Source: an uncultured Oscillospiraceae bacterium (GTDB taxonomy: Bacteria; Bacillota; Clostridia; Oscillospirales; Oscillospiraceae). From it: 32,713 nt of DNA. The notes beneath the pieces are model-generated. The model was not told where the DNA came from. It made no database searches and saw only the letters and a list, made by a program, of their open reading frames with translations. Location: positions 1-32,713 of the forward strand of contig CATZRD010000026.1 of assembly GCA_958423465.1 (NCBI GenBank), written 5' to 3'. Both the position numbers and the translations under genes were made by a program. Shown piece after piece: positions 1 to 6,897 of the stretch (position 1 is its first letter; every line of letters begins with the position of its first letter).

Positions 1-4
1 GGCC

Positions 5-26
5 GCAAAAAGGGGTCCCTTTTTGC
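5..26 (+). terminator. Hairpin terminator of an upstream gene
   Basis: A 10-bp perfect stem (GCAAAAAGGG / CCCTTTTTGC) with a 2-nt loop. The T run is built into the 3' arm, as in the other terminators of this window (2332-2368 and 9017-9047). It most likely ends a gene lying to the left of the window; that gene is not visible. Confidence 0.55.
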
Positions 27-49
27 TCTGTTATGCGCAGCATAACAGA
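27..49. repeat. Perfect 10-bp inverted repeat upstream of the SLH gene
   Basis: TCTGTTATGC, a 3-nt loop (GCA), then GCATAACAGA. It starts one base after the terminator hairpin and lies 17 nt before the ribosome binding site of the surface-protein gene. It could be an operator or a 5'-UTR stabilising hairpin. No clear -10/-35 pair is visible around it, so the promoter of the gene is not located. Confidence 0.5.
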
Positions 50-80
50 ATGGGGCGTTCAGCACAAAGGAGGACAAATG

Positions 81-2321
81 ATGAAGAAACGGATATTAGC
101 GATATGCATGGCCCTGTGCATGGTCATGGCAGTCATGCCCGTGGCCTTCGCGGCGGAAGGGGACGGGGAAACTGCCATTACGGTTACCACAGAAGAGGAA
201 CTGAAAAATGCGGTTTCTGCCGACGCAAGTTATGCTATCGTGACGCTTGGCAATGACATTGCCCTGAGCAGTCCGCTGACGATTTCCCGCGGCGTGACGG
301 TTTCCGGCGGCGATGCCAAGCATACCCTCACTTATGCGGGCACGGCGGCTTCTGGTGCTGTGGAGATAAATACCAGCGAACCGGTAGTGATGGATCATCT
401 GACGGTCACTGTTACGAATGGGAACACGCGCGCTGTCATACTGTACACGGACAGCCCCAAGTTTACCTTGTCCAACAGCGAGCTGAATGTTCAGTATCGC
501 GGTATTTCGGTGGGCGGTGACTACTGCGACAGCAACAGCTATATCAAAGTCATCAATTCTACTATCCGGAATAATCAGATTCCCGAGGGCAAAACCTACG
601 ATAACTGGGCGTATCAAGGTGATTCCCGCGGAATCGCGCCGTGGGGGATGGATCACAGCAAGGTGGAGATCATAGGCAGTGAGATTCTGGGATTTGCCTA
701 TTCTATAAATCTAACGGGTGATCCGGACGAGACCACAGGGACCCGGGATTACAACAATACAGAGATCATTGTTACGGATTCTACCATCAAGGGATGGACC
801 GCCATCAACGTATGGTCTTCCAATACCATTTTCACCATCACCGACTCCACGCTGAAAGGAATCAATAACAGCAATGGGCCTACAGACGGCTTTGCCGCTA
901 TCGTGGTGAATGATGATCTGTACAATTACGGCTGGGGTGGAGCGGACGCCAATCAATTTACCATTAATGGCGGAACGATCACCAGCTATCGTAGCGGTAC
1001 CGCGCCGGAGAGCTTGTTCCGTATTGATCGGGACGGCGTGACAAAGGTTACTTTCGGCCCCGGCAAAGACGGGGCGGCTGTGGAGTTCGTTGACGGGACC
1101 GGGGATTCCTACAGCGTATTCTACTCGGGCTATGGCGAGGAGGATACGACAGATTGGGCCGACTTTATGAAAAACAAGGTTTCAGGCCAGAGGTACTGTA
1201 CACTGACAGGGTATGAAGGCCAGAGACTCATGTGGAGCCCGGATGATATCCCCGCCACTAGCGTGACTATGGCCCCGGCCACCCTTTCTCTAGTGGAGGG
1301 CGAAACCGCCACTCTGACCGCCACGGTGAAGCCCGCGTATACCACCGATACCGTGGAGTGGACCTCCAGCGACGAGAGCGTTGCGACAGTGGACGATGGC
1401 GTTGTCACTGCCGTGGGTCCCGGCACGGCCATCATCACCGCCGCGGCGGGCGGCTTCTCCGATATCTGCGCCGTTACCGTGGAGGCCAGAGCCGTCACCG
1501 TTACCTTCGAGGGCGCGGAGGACGTCGCTCCTATCAAGGTGCTGCCCGGCGAGACCATCACCCTGCCCACTCCCGATGACACCACCGATCAGATCTTCCG
1601 CTACTGGACCGTGGAGGGCGACCCTGTCGGCACCCGGTACTACGGCGGCGAGGAGTTTACGGCCAACGAGGACATCACCTTCGTGGCCAACTGGAAGGAC
1701 AACAGTTACATCCCCATTCCCCCCACCCAGCCCACCAAGCCCGCGGAGCCGGACGAGCCGGATACCCCCGACGAGCCTGACGTTCCCGATGAGCCTGACA
1801 CCCCCGACGTGCCCGCTTCCGATTACGCCGACGTGCAGGAGGACGCCTGGTACGCCGAGGCTGTGGACTATGTGACGGCTGAGGGCCTCATGACCGGCAC
1901 CACGGCGGACGCCTTCGCTCCCGACGTGGCCACCACCCGGGCCATGGTCTGGACCATTCTGGGCCGTATGTCCGGGGCTGAGCTCTCCGGCGGCGAGGTC
2001 TGGTACGCCCCGGCCCAGGCCTGGGCGGTATCCAGCGGCGTGTCCGACGGCTCCGACCCCGACGGGAAGATCACCCGGGAGCAGCTGGCGGCCATGCTGT
2101 ACCGCTTCGCAGGCGAGCCGGAGCTGCTGGACAGCGAGCTGGCGGGCCTCAGCGGCTACGCCGACCACGGCGACGTCAGCAGCTACGCCTACCGGGCCAT
2201 GGCCTGGGCGGTGAGCCGCGGCATCATCAACGGCGTGGACGGCACGCTGGTCCCCCAGAACCTGGCCACCCGGGCCCAGGTCGCCGCCATGCTCATGCGC
2301 TACCGCGAACTGAGCAAGTGA
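81..2321 (+). CDS. Secreted surface protein: beta-helix, Big2, InlB-like repeat and three SLH motifs
   Basis: A large exported protein, probably bound non-covalently to secondary cell wall polymer. In order: a signal peptide (MKKR, then a hydrophobic stretch ending AFA-A); a region rich in short 'ITDSTIKG', 'VINSTIRN' type repeats at about residues 60-340, read as a right-handed parallel beta-helix; a bacterial Ig-like group 2 domain (about 390-470, with TLSLVEGETATLTATV and WTSSDESVATV); an InlB B-repeat-like segment ending FVANW (about 475-540); a Pro/Asp/Glu linker with PDEP repeats; and three SLH motifs to the C terminus. AAAGGAGG at 66-73 favours the ATG at 81, 7 nt away; an in-frame ATG at 78 is possible. 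The beta-helix half is visibly less GC-rich than the anchoring half. The ligand or substrate is unknown; pectate-lyase-like or adhesin roles are both possible. Confidence 0.88.
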   Translation: MKKRILAICMALCMVMAVMPVAFAAEGDGETAITVTTEEELKNAVSADASYAIVTLGNDIALSSPLTISRGVTVSGGDAKHTLTYAGTAASGAVEINTSEPVVMDHLTVTVTNGNTRAVILYTDSPKFTLSNSELNVQYRGISVGGDYCDSNSYIKVINSTIRNNQIPEGKTYDNWAYQGDSRGIAPWGMDHSKVEIIGSEILGFAYSINLTGDPDETTGTRDYNNTEIIVTDSTIKGWTAINVWSSNTIFTITDSTLKGINNSNGPTDGFAAIVVNDDLYNYGWGGADANQFTINGGTITSYRSGTAPESLFRIDRDGVTKVTFGPGKDGAAVEFVDGTGDSYSVFYSGYGEEDTTDWADFMKNKVSGQRYCTLTGYEGQRLMWSPDDIPATSVTMAPATLSLVEGETATLTATVKPAYTTDTVEWTSSDESVATVDDGVVTAVGPGTAIITAAAGGFSDICAVTVEARAVTVTFEGAEDVAPIKVLPGETITLPTPDDTTDQIFRYWTVEGDPVGTRYYGGEEFTANEDITFVANWKDNSYIPIPPTQPTKPAEPDEPDTPDEPDVPDEPDTPDVPASDYADVQEDAWYAEAVDYVTAEGLMTGTTADAFAPDVATTRAMVWTILGRMSGAELSGGEVWYAPAQAWAVSSGVSDGSDPDGKITREQLAAMLYRFAGEPELLDSELAGLSGYADHGDVSSYAYRAMAWAVSRGIINGVDGTLVPQNLATRAQVAAMLMRYRELSK

Positions 2322-2331
2322 TCCCCAAACA

Positions 2332-2368
2332 GCAAAAGAAGGGAGAGGCAAACGCCTCTCCCTTTTGC
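2332..2368. terminator. Bidirectional terminator between converging genes
   Basis: Stem GCAAAAG-(AA)-GGGAGAGGC / GCCTCTCCC-TTTTGC with an AAAC loop. It lies 10 nt after the SLH stop and 11 nt after the end of the opposing ABC permease gene. A/T tracts on both sides suit termination in either direction. Confidence 0.8.
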
Positions 2369-2379
2369 TCTGCCAGGGG

Positions 2380-3111
2380 CTATCCCTGACGCATTTTTTT
2401 GCGGAACACGATCACGGCGGCGGTGAGGAACACCACGGCGTAGCCCGCCACCCACAGCAGGTTGGGCCACAGCACCGCCCAGTCCCCCGCCAGCGCCGCC
2501 CGCCCCGCGTCCACGGCGTGGACAAAGGGCAGCGCCCGGGCCAGACTGGCGTACCAGCCGCCCACCATCTCCACGTCGAACCAGGTGCCCGACAGCAGCG
2601 CCGCCAGATTGGTCAGCAGCGCCCCGCAGACGCCGCCTACCTGCTTGTCGCTGAACACACTGCCGCACAGCAGGCCCACGCCGATGAAGAAGATGTCCGC
2701 CGGCAGCAGCACCGCCATGGCGGGCAGCAGCTCCCAGCCCGCCTCCAGCCCCAGGACCAGAGCCAGCAGGTAGCACAGCAGGCTCTGGACCACGCACATG
2801 GGCAGCAGCGGCAGGGCGTAGCCCAGGATGAAATCGCCCGCCGTCAACGGCGAGGAGAAGAGCCGGGCCAAAAAGCTGGACCCCCGATCCCGGCTGATGA
2901 GGGTGGCGGAAAAGAGGGAAATAAAGCTGAGGCCGAACATGGAGATCCCCGGGGCCAGCCGCTGGATGGGCATGATGGATACGGGCACGTTCCGGTCGAT
3001 GGCCCACAGAAGCAGCAGCAGCGCCAGGGGGAACCCCAGGCCGAAGCCCAGATTCACCGGGTCCCGCAGAATCTCCTTGGCGTTGCGCCGCGCGAATACC
3101 AGCATCCGCAT
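2380..3111 (-). CDS. ABC-2 type exporter permease
   Basis: Membrane subunit of a drug, lipid or antibiotic type ABC exporter of the DrrB/NodJ group, about 243 residues. About six hydrophobic segments are visible, starting with FGLGFPLALLLLLWAI, and the ABC-2 permease pattern 'LFSSPLTAGDFILGYALPLL' follows the first cytoplasmic loop. The ATG at 3111 is chosen because it overlaps the TGA of the ATPase gene by one base and has AAAGGAGGG 7 nt upstream; the frame stays open further upstream but has no membrane-protein character. Third gene of an AbrB-ATPase-permease operon; the overlap implies translational coupling. Substrate unknown. Confidence 0.88.
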   Translation of the reverse strand: MRMLVFARRNAKEILRDPVNLGFGLGFPLALLLLLWAIDRNVPVSIMPIQRLAPGISMFGLSFISLFSATLISRDRGSSFLARLFSSPLTAGDFILGYALPLLPMCVVQSLLCYLLALVLGLEAGWELLPAMAVLLPADIFFIGVGLLCGSVFSDKQVGGVCGALLTNLAALLSGTWFDVEMVGGWYASLARALPFVHAVDAGRAALAGDWAVLWPNLLWVAGYAVVFLTAAVIVFRKKMRQG

Positions 3112-3827
3112 CAGGCGTCCCTCCTTTCCCCCGCCAGCGTCACAAAGGCGTCCTCGAAGTCTGCCGTGCCCGCCAGCGCCTTCAGCTCCGCCGCCGTGCC
3201 CACCGCCCGCAGCCGGCCGTGGGCCATGATCCCCACCCGGTCCGCCAGAGACTCCGCCTCCTCCAGATAGTGGGTGGTGAGGATGGTGGTCACCCGGCCC
3301 TTCAGGTCCTGGATCACCTGCCACAGCTCCCGCCGGGCCAGCACGTCCAGCCCCAGGGTGGGCTCGTCCAGAAACAGGACTTTTGGCCGGGACACCAGGG
3401 CCATGGCGATGGAGAGCCGCCGCTGCCAGCCCCCGGAGAGGACCTTGGCCCGGCGCTTCGCCACCTCCTCCAGCCCCAGCTCCACCATGATCCGCCCGGA
3501 CTCCCCCGGCACGCCGTAGATCCCCGCCATGAGGGCCAGGTTTTCCTCCACCGTCAGGTTGGGGGCCACGGCGGTCTCCTGAGGGGATACGGCGATGACC
3601 CGCTTCACCTGGGCCGCCTCCGTGACCACGCTGCGGCCCAGCAGGTAGGCGTCCCCCGCCGTGGGGGCCGTCAGGCAGGAAAGCATCCGGATGGTGGTGG
3701 ACTTTCCCGCGCCGTTGACCCCCAGCAGGGCGAACAGCTCTCCCTGCTCCACGGTCAGGTCCAGGCTGTCCACCGCCGTCAGGGAGCCGTATCGCTTGGT
3801 GAGGCCCCTTGTTTCAATGGCGTTCAC
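3111..3827 (-). CDS. ABC exporter ATP-binding protein (DrrA/CcmA-like)
   Basis: Nucleotide-binding subunit that pairs with the permease at 2380-3111. A single 238-residue ABC domain: Walker A GVNGAGKST (36-44), Q-loop near SPQET, signature LSGGW (130-134, with Trp in the fifth position), Walker B VLFLDE (150-155) and the switch His in TTHYLEEAESLADR. These are standard for the DrrA/NatA group. Its ATG overlaps the stop of the upstream AbrB gene by four bases (ATGA), and its own stop overlaps the permease start by one base, so all three genes should be made together. Substrate cannot be read from the ATPase. Confidence 0.92.
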   Translation of the reverse strand: MNAIETRGLTKRYGSLTAVDSLDLTVEQGELFALLGVNGAGKSTTIRMLSCLTAPTAGDAYLLGRSVVTEAAQVKRVIAVSPQETAVAPNLTVEENLALMAGIYGVPGESGRIMVELGLEEVAKRRAKVLSGGWQRRLSIAMALVSRPKVLFLDEPTLGLDVLARRELWQVIQDLKGRVTTILTTHYLEEAESLADRVGIMAHGRLRAVGTAAELKALAGTADFEDAFVTLAGERRDA

Positions 3828-4060
3828 TTCTTTTCATCCCCCTCCGCGCCCTTCGCGCCGTCGATCATCTTCTCCATAAAGTCCACCATGCCGTCAAAGG
3901 CCACGATGGCGATGCCCTGGTTCCGGTCCGCCAGCAGCAGCAGACTGTCCCCCGGCTCGATCTCGAACATATCCCGGGCCTCCTTGGGAATGACGATCTG
4001 GCCCTTCTCCCCCACCTTTACGGTGCTCATGAACTTGTCCTTGGGCAGCTTCATTTTCAT
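3824..4060 (-). CDS. AbrB/SpoVT-type DNA-binding regulator
   Basis: A 78-residue protein with an N-terminal SpoVT-AbrB swapped-hairpin domain (GEKGQIVIPKEAR at 18-30, then MFEIEPGDSLLLLAD) and a charged C-terminal tail (FMEKMIDGAKGAEGDEKK). Proteins of this family bind DNA as dimers or tetramers and often repress their own operon or act as antitoxins. Here the partner genes are an ABC exporter, so a local transport regulator is more likely than an antitoxin. AGGAGG at 4066-4071 supports the start at 4060. Its promoter at 4094-4122 overlaps a perfect inverted repeat, which is a candidate operator. Confidence 0.85.
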   Translation of the reverse strand: MKMKLPKDKFMSTVKVGEKGQIVIPKEARDMFEIEPGDSLLLLADRNQGIAIVAFDGMVDFMEKMIDGAKGAEGDEKK

Positions 4061-4085
4061 CGCGGCCTCCTAAAAGTATGACTTG

Positions 4086-4099
4086 TATAACTTGTTATA
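4086..4099. promoter_or_regulatory. Candidate AbrB operator: TATAAC-TT-GTTATA
   Basis: A perfect inverted repeat with 6-nt arms and a 2-nt centre. It includes the -10 box and reaches the likely transcription start. A dimeric regulator bound here would block RNA polymerase. That the adjacent AbrB protein is the binder is inference from position. Confidence 0.55.
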
Positions 4100-4122
4100 T
4101 CACCAGAGCGACCCATTGTCAA
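4094..4122 (-). promoter_or_regulatory. SigA-type promoter of the AbrB/ABC exporter operon
   Basis: On the minus strand, -35 TTGACA (4117-4122), a 17-nt spacer and -10 TATAAC (4094-4099). It gives a leader of roughly 25 nt before the AbrB start. It is the closest match to consensus among the promoters of this half of the window. Confidence 0.78.
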
Positions 4123-4182
4123 GGCGGAATATGGAGACAGGCGCGAAAAGAGCCCCGCGGTGCCGCCAGCGGAATGGACAGC

Positions 4183-4220
4183 AGGAAGAGGCGCTTTCCC
4201 AGTGGAAAGCGCCTCTTCCT
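4183..4220 (-). terminator. Strong hairpin after the amino acid importer operon
   Basis: A 17-bp perfect stem beginning AGGAAGAGGCG with a CAGT loop, 11 nt beyond the stop of the GlnQ-like gene on the minus strand. There is only a short T stretch after it on that strand, so efficiency as an intrinsic terminator is uncertain. Confidence 0.55.
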
Positions 4221-4230
4221 TGCTGTGCCT

Positions 4231-4977
4231 TCACAGCACCTTGGCCAGAAAGCTTTGCAGCCGCTGGCACTGGGGATGCTCGAACAGCTCCGCCGGGGTG
4301 TTCTCCTCCAGGACGGCGCCGCCGTCCATAAAGAGCACCCGGCTGCCCACCTCCCGGGCGAAGCCCATCTCGTGGGTGACCACCACCATGGTCATGCCGT
4401 CCCGGGCCAGCGCCTTCATGACCTCCAGCACCTCTCCCACCATCTCCGGGTCCAGGGCAGAGGTAGGCTCGTCGAAAAGCATGACTTCCGGGTCCATGCA
4501 CAGGGCCCGGACGATGGCCACCCGCTGCTTCTCGCCGCCGGAGAGCTGACTGGGGTAGGCTCCCGCCCGGTCCCCCAGGCCCACCCGCTCCAGCAGGGCA
4601 AGGGCCGTGGCCTCCGCCTCCGCCTCGCTCTTTTTCAGGAGCTTCATGGGGGCCAGGGTCATGTTCCGCAGGACGGTCATATGGGGGAACAGGTTGAAGT
4701 GCTGGAACACCATGCCCATTTTCCGCCGGCAGCCGTCGATATCCACCCCGGGGCCGGTGAGGAGGGTGCCGTCAAAGCGGATGGAGCCGCCGGTGGGGCG
4801 CTCCAGCAGGTTCAGGCACCGGAGAAGGGTGGACTTTCCGGAGCCGGAAGGCCCGATGATCACCACCACCTCCCCCCGGCGGATCTCCAGAGAGACGCCG
4901 TTCAGGGCTGTCACCGAACCGCTGTCAAAGCGCTTGCGCAGGTCCGTGACCTGAATCAGCGCGCCGTTATCGCTCAT
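4231..4977 (-). CDS. Polar amino acid ABC importer ATPase (GlnQ/HisP-like)
   Basis: ATPase of an importer whose permease and binding protein lie directly upstream. 248 residues, the usual family length. Walker A GPSGSGKST (42-50), Q-loop FQHFNLFPH (Gln92), signature LSGGE (145-149), Walker B VMLFDE (165-170), switch His202 in THEMGFAREV. 'FQHFNLFPHMTVL' and 'DPEVMLFDEPTSALDPE' are typical of the glutamine/arginine/histidine subfamily. The start at 4977 has GGAGG about 10 nt upstream, inside the end of the permease gene, which it overlaps by 11 bases. The amino acid carried cannot be fixed from this subunit. Confidence 0.93.
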   Translation of the reverse strand: MSDNGALIQVTDLRKRFDSGSVTALNGVSLEIRRGEVVVIIGPSGSGKSTLLRCLNLLERPTGGSIRFDGTLLTGPGVDIDGCRRKMGMVFQHFNLFPHMTVLRNMTLAPMKLLKKSEAEAEATALALLERVGLGDRAGAYPSQLSGGEKQRVAIVRALCMDPEVMLFDEPTSALDPEMVGEVLEVMKALARDGMTMVVVTHEMGFAREVGSRVLFMDGGAVLEENTPAELFEHPQCQRLQSFLAKVL

Positions 4978-5737
4978 TGGCCCGCAGCCTCCTTTCCAGT
5001 CTGCCGATCAGGGCCGAGAGGGCCATCACCATGGCCAGATAGACCAGGGCGGTGCCGAACAGGGGCATAAAGCCGCCATAGGTCTTGCTGGTGACCAGCT
5101 GGGCCGCCTTGGTCAGGTCCCGCAGGCCGATGACCGTGACGATGGAGGTCTCCTTCAGCAGGGCGATCAGCTCGTTGCCCAGAGCGGGCAGAATATTCTT
5201 CACCGCCTGGGGGATGATGACGTACCCCATGGTCTGCAAATAGCTCAGCCCCAGGGACCGGCCCGCCTCCATCTGGCCCCGGTCCACGCTCATCAGTCCC
5301 GAGCGGACGATCTCCGCCACGTAGGCCCCGGAGTTGATGCCGAAGGCCAGGGCGGAGATCCCCACCAGATTCCGGCTGGATTTGAAGATCACGAAGGTCA
5401 TGATGAGCAGCTGCACCATCATGGGGGTGCCCCGGATCACGGTGGTGTACACGCTGCACACCCGGTTGAGCACCGCCAGAGGGATGCTCCGCCGCTCCTG
5501 GCGCTGCTGGTCGTGGAAGGTGCGGACCATGGCTGTGAACATACCCAGGACCAGGCCCAGCCCCAGGGCCAGCAGGGCCACTGCCAGGGTGTTCCCCAGG
5601 CCCTCCAGATACAGCTTCCACCGCCCGCCATAGAGGAAGGACTGATAAAAGTCCTTGTTCAGCTCCTCCCACAGGCCCAGGACCTCTCCGGCCTGGGCAC
5701 GGGCCAGAAGCTGGTCGCACCATGTGATCCAGCTCAC
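4967..5737 (-). CDS. Polar amino acid ABC importer permease (HisM/GlnP-like)
   Basis: 256-residue integral membrane subunit. After a hydrophilic N terminus it has about five membrane segments. RGTPMMVQL (102-110) and the EAA-loop EAGRSLGLS (157-165), which contacts the ATPase, are the marks of the HisMQ group. The start is a GTG at 5737 with GGGAGG 9 nt upstream. Only one permease gene is present, so the transporter probably uses a homodimer. It follows the binding-protein gene after an 80-nt gap that holds a hairpin. Confidence 0.92.
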   Translation of the reverse strand: MSWITWCDQLLARAQAGEVLGLWEELNKDFYQSFLYGGRWKLYLEGLGNTLAVALLALGLGLVLGMFTAMVRTFHDQQRQERRSIPLAVLNRVCSVYTTVIRGTPMMVQLLIMTFVIFKSSRNLVGISALAFGINSGAYVAEIVRSGLMSVDRGQMEAGRSLGLSYLQTMGYVIIPQAVKNILPALGNELIALLKETSIVTVIGLRDLTKAAQLVTSKTYGGFMPLFGTALVYLAMVMALSALIGRLERRLRANER

Positions 5738-5765
5738 AGCCTTACTCCTCCCTTCTGTTTCGTGA

Positions 5766-5793
5766 GGCGGGGACGGCCGCCGCCGCCCCCGCC
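5766..5793 (-). promoter_or_regulatory. Hairpin between binding-protein and permease genes
   Basis: GGCGGGG / CCCCGCC arms around a GC-rich 14-nt loop, without a following T run. Such structures after binding-protein genes commonly protect the upstream message and lower expression of the membrane subunits. That function here is inference. Confidence 0.4.
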
Positions 5794-5817
5794 TGTCTGT
5801 TCCCGCTCATCGCAGGG

Positions 5818-6591
5818 TCAATCCGCGGTGATGTACTTGTCGATCACCTTCTGGACGGAGCCGTCGGCGATCAGCTCGCTGAGGGCCTGGTTCACCTTCT
5901 CCAGCATGACGGTGTTGCCCTTGGCCACGGCGATGGCGTAATCCTCCACGGCGAACTCCGTATCCAGGATCGTCAGGCTGGGGTTGGCCTTCACATACTC
6001 CTGGGCGGGCTGGTCGTCGATGACCACGCAGTCCACCTGGCCGTTCAGCAGGGCCTGGATGGCCACGGCGCCGCTCTCATAGGCCACCACGTGCTCCTCG
6101 CCGTAGCCGCCGTTTTCCGGGGTGTCGGAGCAGTAGGCGTAGCCGGTGGTGCCCTCCTGGGTGCCGATCAGGTCCGCGCTGGCCAGATCGTCGATGGAGG
6201 CGATGGGGGACCCCTCCGGCACGATGACCACCTGGATGCCGGTGGCGTAGGTGTCGGTGAAGTCCATGCTGGCCTTCCGCTCCTCGTTGACGGTGATGGC
6301 GCCCATGGCGATATCGCTCTTGCCGTTCTGGACGGCCTCCAGGGCGGCGGTGAAGCCCATGTCGTCCACCACCAGCTCCAGGCCCAGCTTCTGGGCGATG
6401 AGGCCGGCCACCTCCACATCGATGCCCTCGAAGCCGCCGTCGTCCGCCACCATCTCGTAGGGCGGGAACTGGGCGTTGGTGGACATGTGCAGCTTGCCCG
6501 CCTCTACGGTGTAGCTGTCCTCCCCGCCGCCGCAGGCGGCCAGACTCAGTACCAGCGCCAGGGCCAGCGCCAGCGTCAGAAACTTCTTCAT
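5818..6591 (-). CDS. Amino acid ABC importer substrate-binding lipoprotein
   Basis: 257-residue extracytoplasmic binding protein of the SBP_bac_3 family. A lipoprotein signal peptide ends in LAAC with Cys20 as the lipidation site. The mature part has the family pattern: 'MSTNAQFPPYEM' near the start, 'GIDVEVAGLIAQKLG', 'GKSDIAMGAITVNEERKASM' and 'FTDTYATGIQVVIV'. It captures the substrate and delivers it to the permease at 4967-5737. First gene of the operon, with promoter TTGACA-N18-TATGCT at 6659-6688. The fold suits glutamine, arginine, histidine or cystine; which one is not readable from sequence alone. Confidence 0.93.
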   Translation of the reverse strand: MKKFLTLALALALVLSLAACGGGEDSYTVEAGKLHMSTNAQFPPYEMVADDGGFEGIDVEVAGLIAQKLGLELVVDDMGFTAALEAVQNGKSDIAMGAITVNEERKASMDFTDTYATGIQVVIVPEGSPIASIDDLASADLIGTQEGTTGYAYCSDTPENGGYGEEHVVAYESGAVAIQALLNGQVDCVVIDDQPAQEYVKANPSLTILDTEFAVEDYAIAVAKGNTVMLEKVNQALSELIADGSVQKVIDKYITAD

Positions 6592-6658
6592 GTTTTCCTC
6601 TTCCTTTCCTCATCCATAGCGTTGGATTTGCTCTCCCGTGGTTCCGGGAGATGGGGGG

Positions 6659-6688
6659 AGCATACCACGCGCCCCGGCGTCTTGTCAA
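6659..6688 (-). promoter_or_regulatory. Promoter of the amino acid importer operon
   Basis: On the minus strand, -35 TTGACA (6683-6688), an 18-nt spacer and -10 TATGCT (6659-6664). The leader also carries a small inverted repeat (CTCCCG / CGGGAG, about 6631-6650). Upstream of the -35 the sequence becomes strongly AT-rich. Confidence 0.65.
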
Positions 6689-6704
6689 TACTTTTTCATC
6701 AATT

Positions 6705-6724
6705 TTTGCATAAATATTTATAAC
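6705..6724. promoter_or_regulatory. AT-rich element resembling an ARG box
   Basis: TGCATAAATATTTATA, about 20 nt upstream of the importer -35 box. It resembles the ArgR consensus TNTGNATWWWWATNCANA in its left half and AT core, but the right half is imperfect. It may equally be an UP element. No ArgR gene is in the window. Confidence 0.25.
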
Positions 6725-6839
6725 TGCCGGGAGGGACTGGCTGAATCGCTAAACTTTATACATTCCGGCCGGAGAATTTTCGGCTATATCACCGGAAGGC
6801 CCCGGGGCGGGCCGCGTCAGGCCGTGGGGCCGCCGCCGG

Positions 6840-6868
6840 TTGCGTTTTGCCGCCGCCGGTGATATAAT
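6840..6868 (+). promoter_or_regulatory. Promoter of the flavoprotein gene
   Basis: -35 TTGCGT (6840-6845), 17-nt spacer, -10 TATAAT (6863-6868). The ribosome binding site AGGAGG follows at 6886-6891. The box pair is bracketed by the direct and inverted repeats of this intergenic region, which suggests an operator. Confidence 0.7.
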
Positions 6869-6897
6869 GCGGGTATATCAAGGTTAGGAGGCGCGCT

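Larger units (their letters stand above)
6592..6897. other. 306-nt divergent intergenic region
   Basis: No gene seen. It holds the importer promoter (minus), the AT-rich block near 6690-6725 and the flavoprotein promoter (plus). It also has two repeat pairs: an 11-bp inverted pair TATATCACCGG (6785-6795) / CCGGTGATATA (6856-6866), and a 12-bp direct repeat GCCGCCGCCGGT at 6829-6840 and 6849-6860. The right inverted arm overlaps the -10 box of the flavoprotein gene. Confidence 0.6.

Noticed and set aside
1735..1815. Short tandem repeats encoding PDEPDTP/PDEPDVP
   Set aside because: They are a degenerate coding linker typical of cell-wall proteins, not a CRISPR array or a non-coding repeat.
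4100..4501. Minus-strand open frame covering the gap between the AbrB operon and the glnQ-type gene
   Set aside because: It is mostly an out-of-frame shadow of the ATPase gene followed by the terminator hairpin; no ribosome binding site and no domain.
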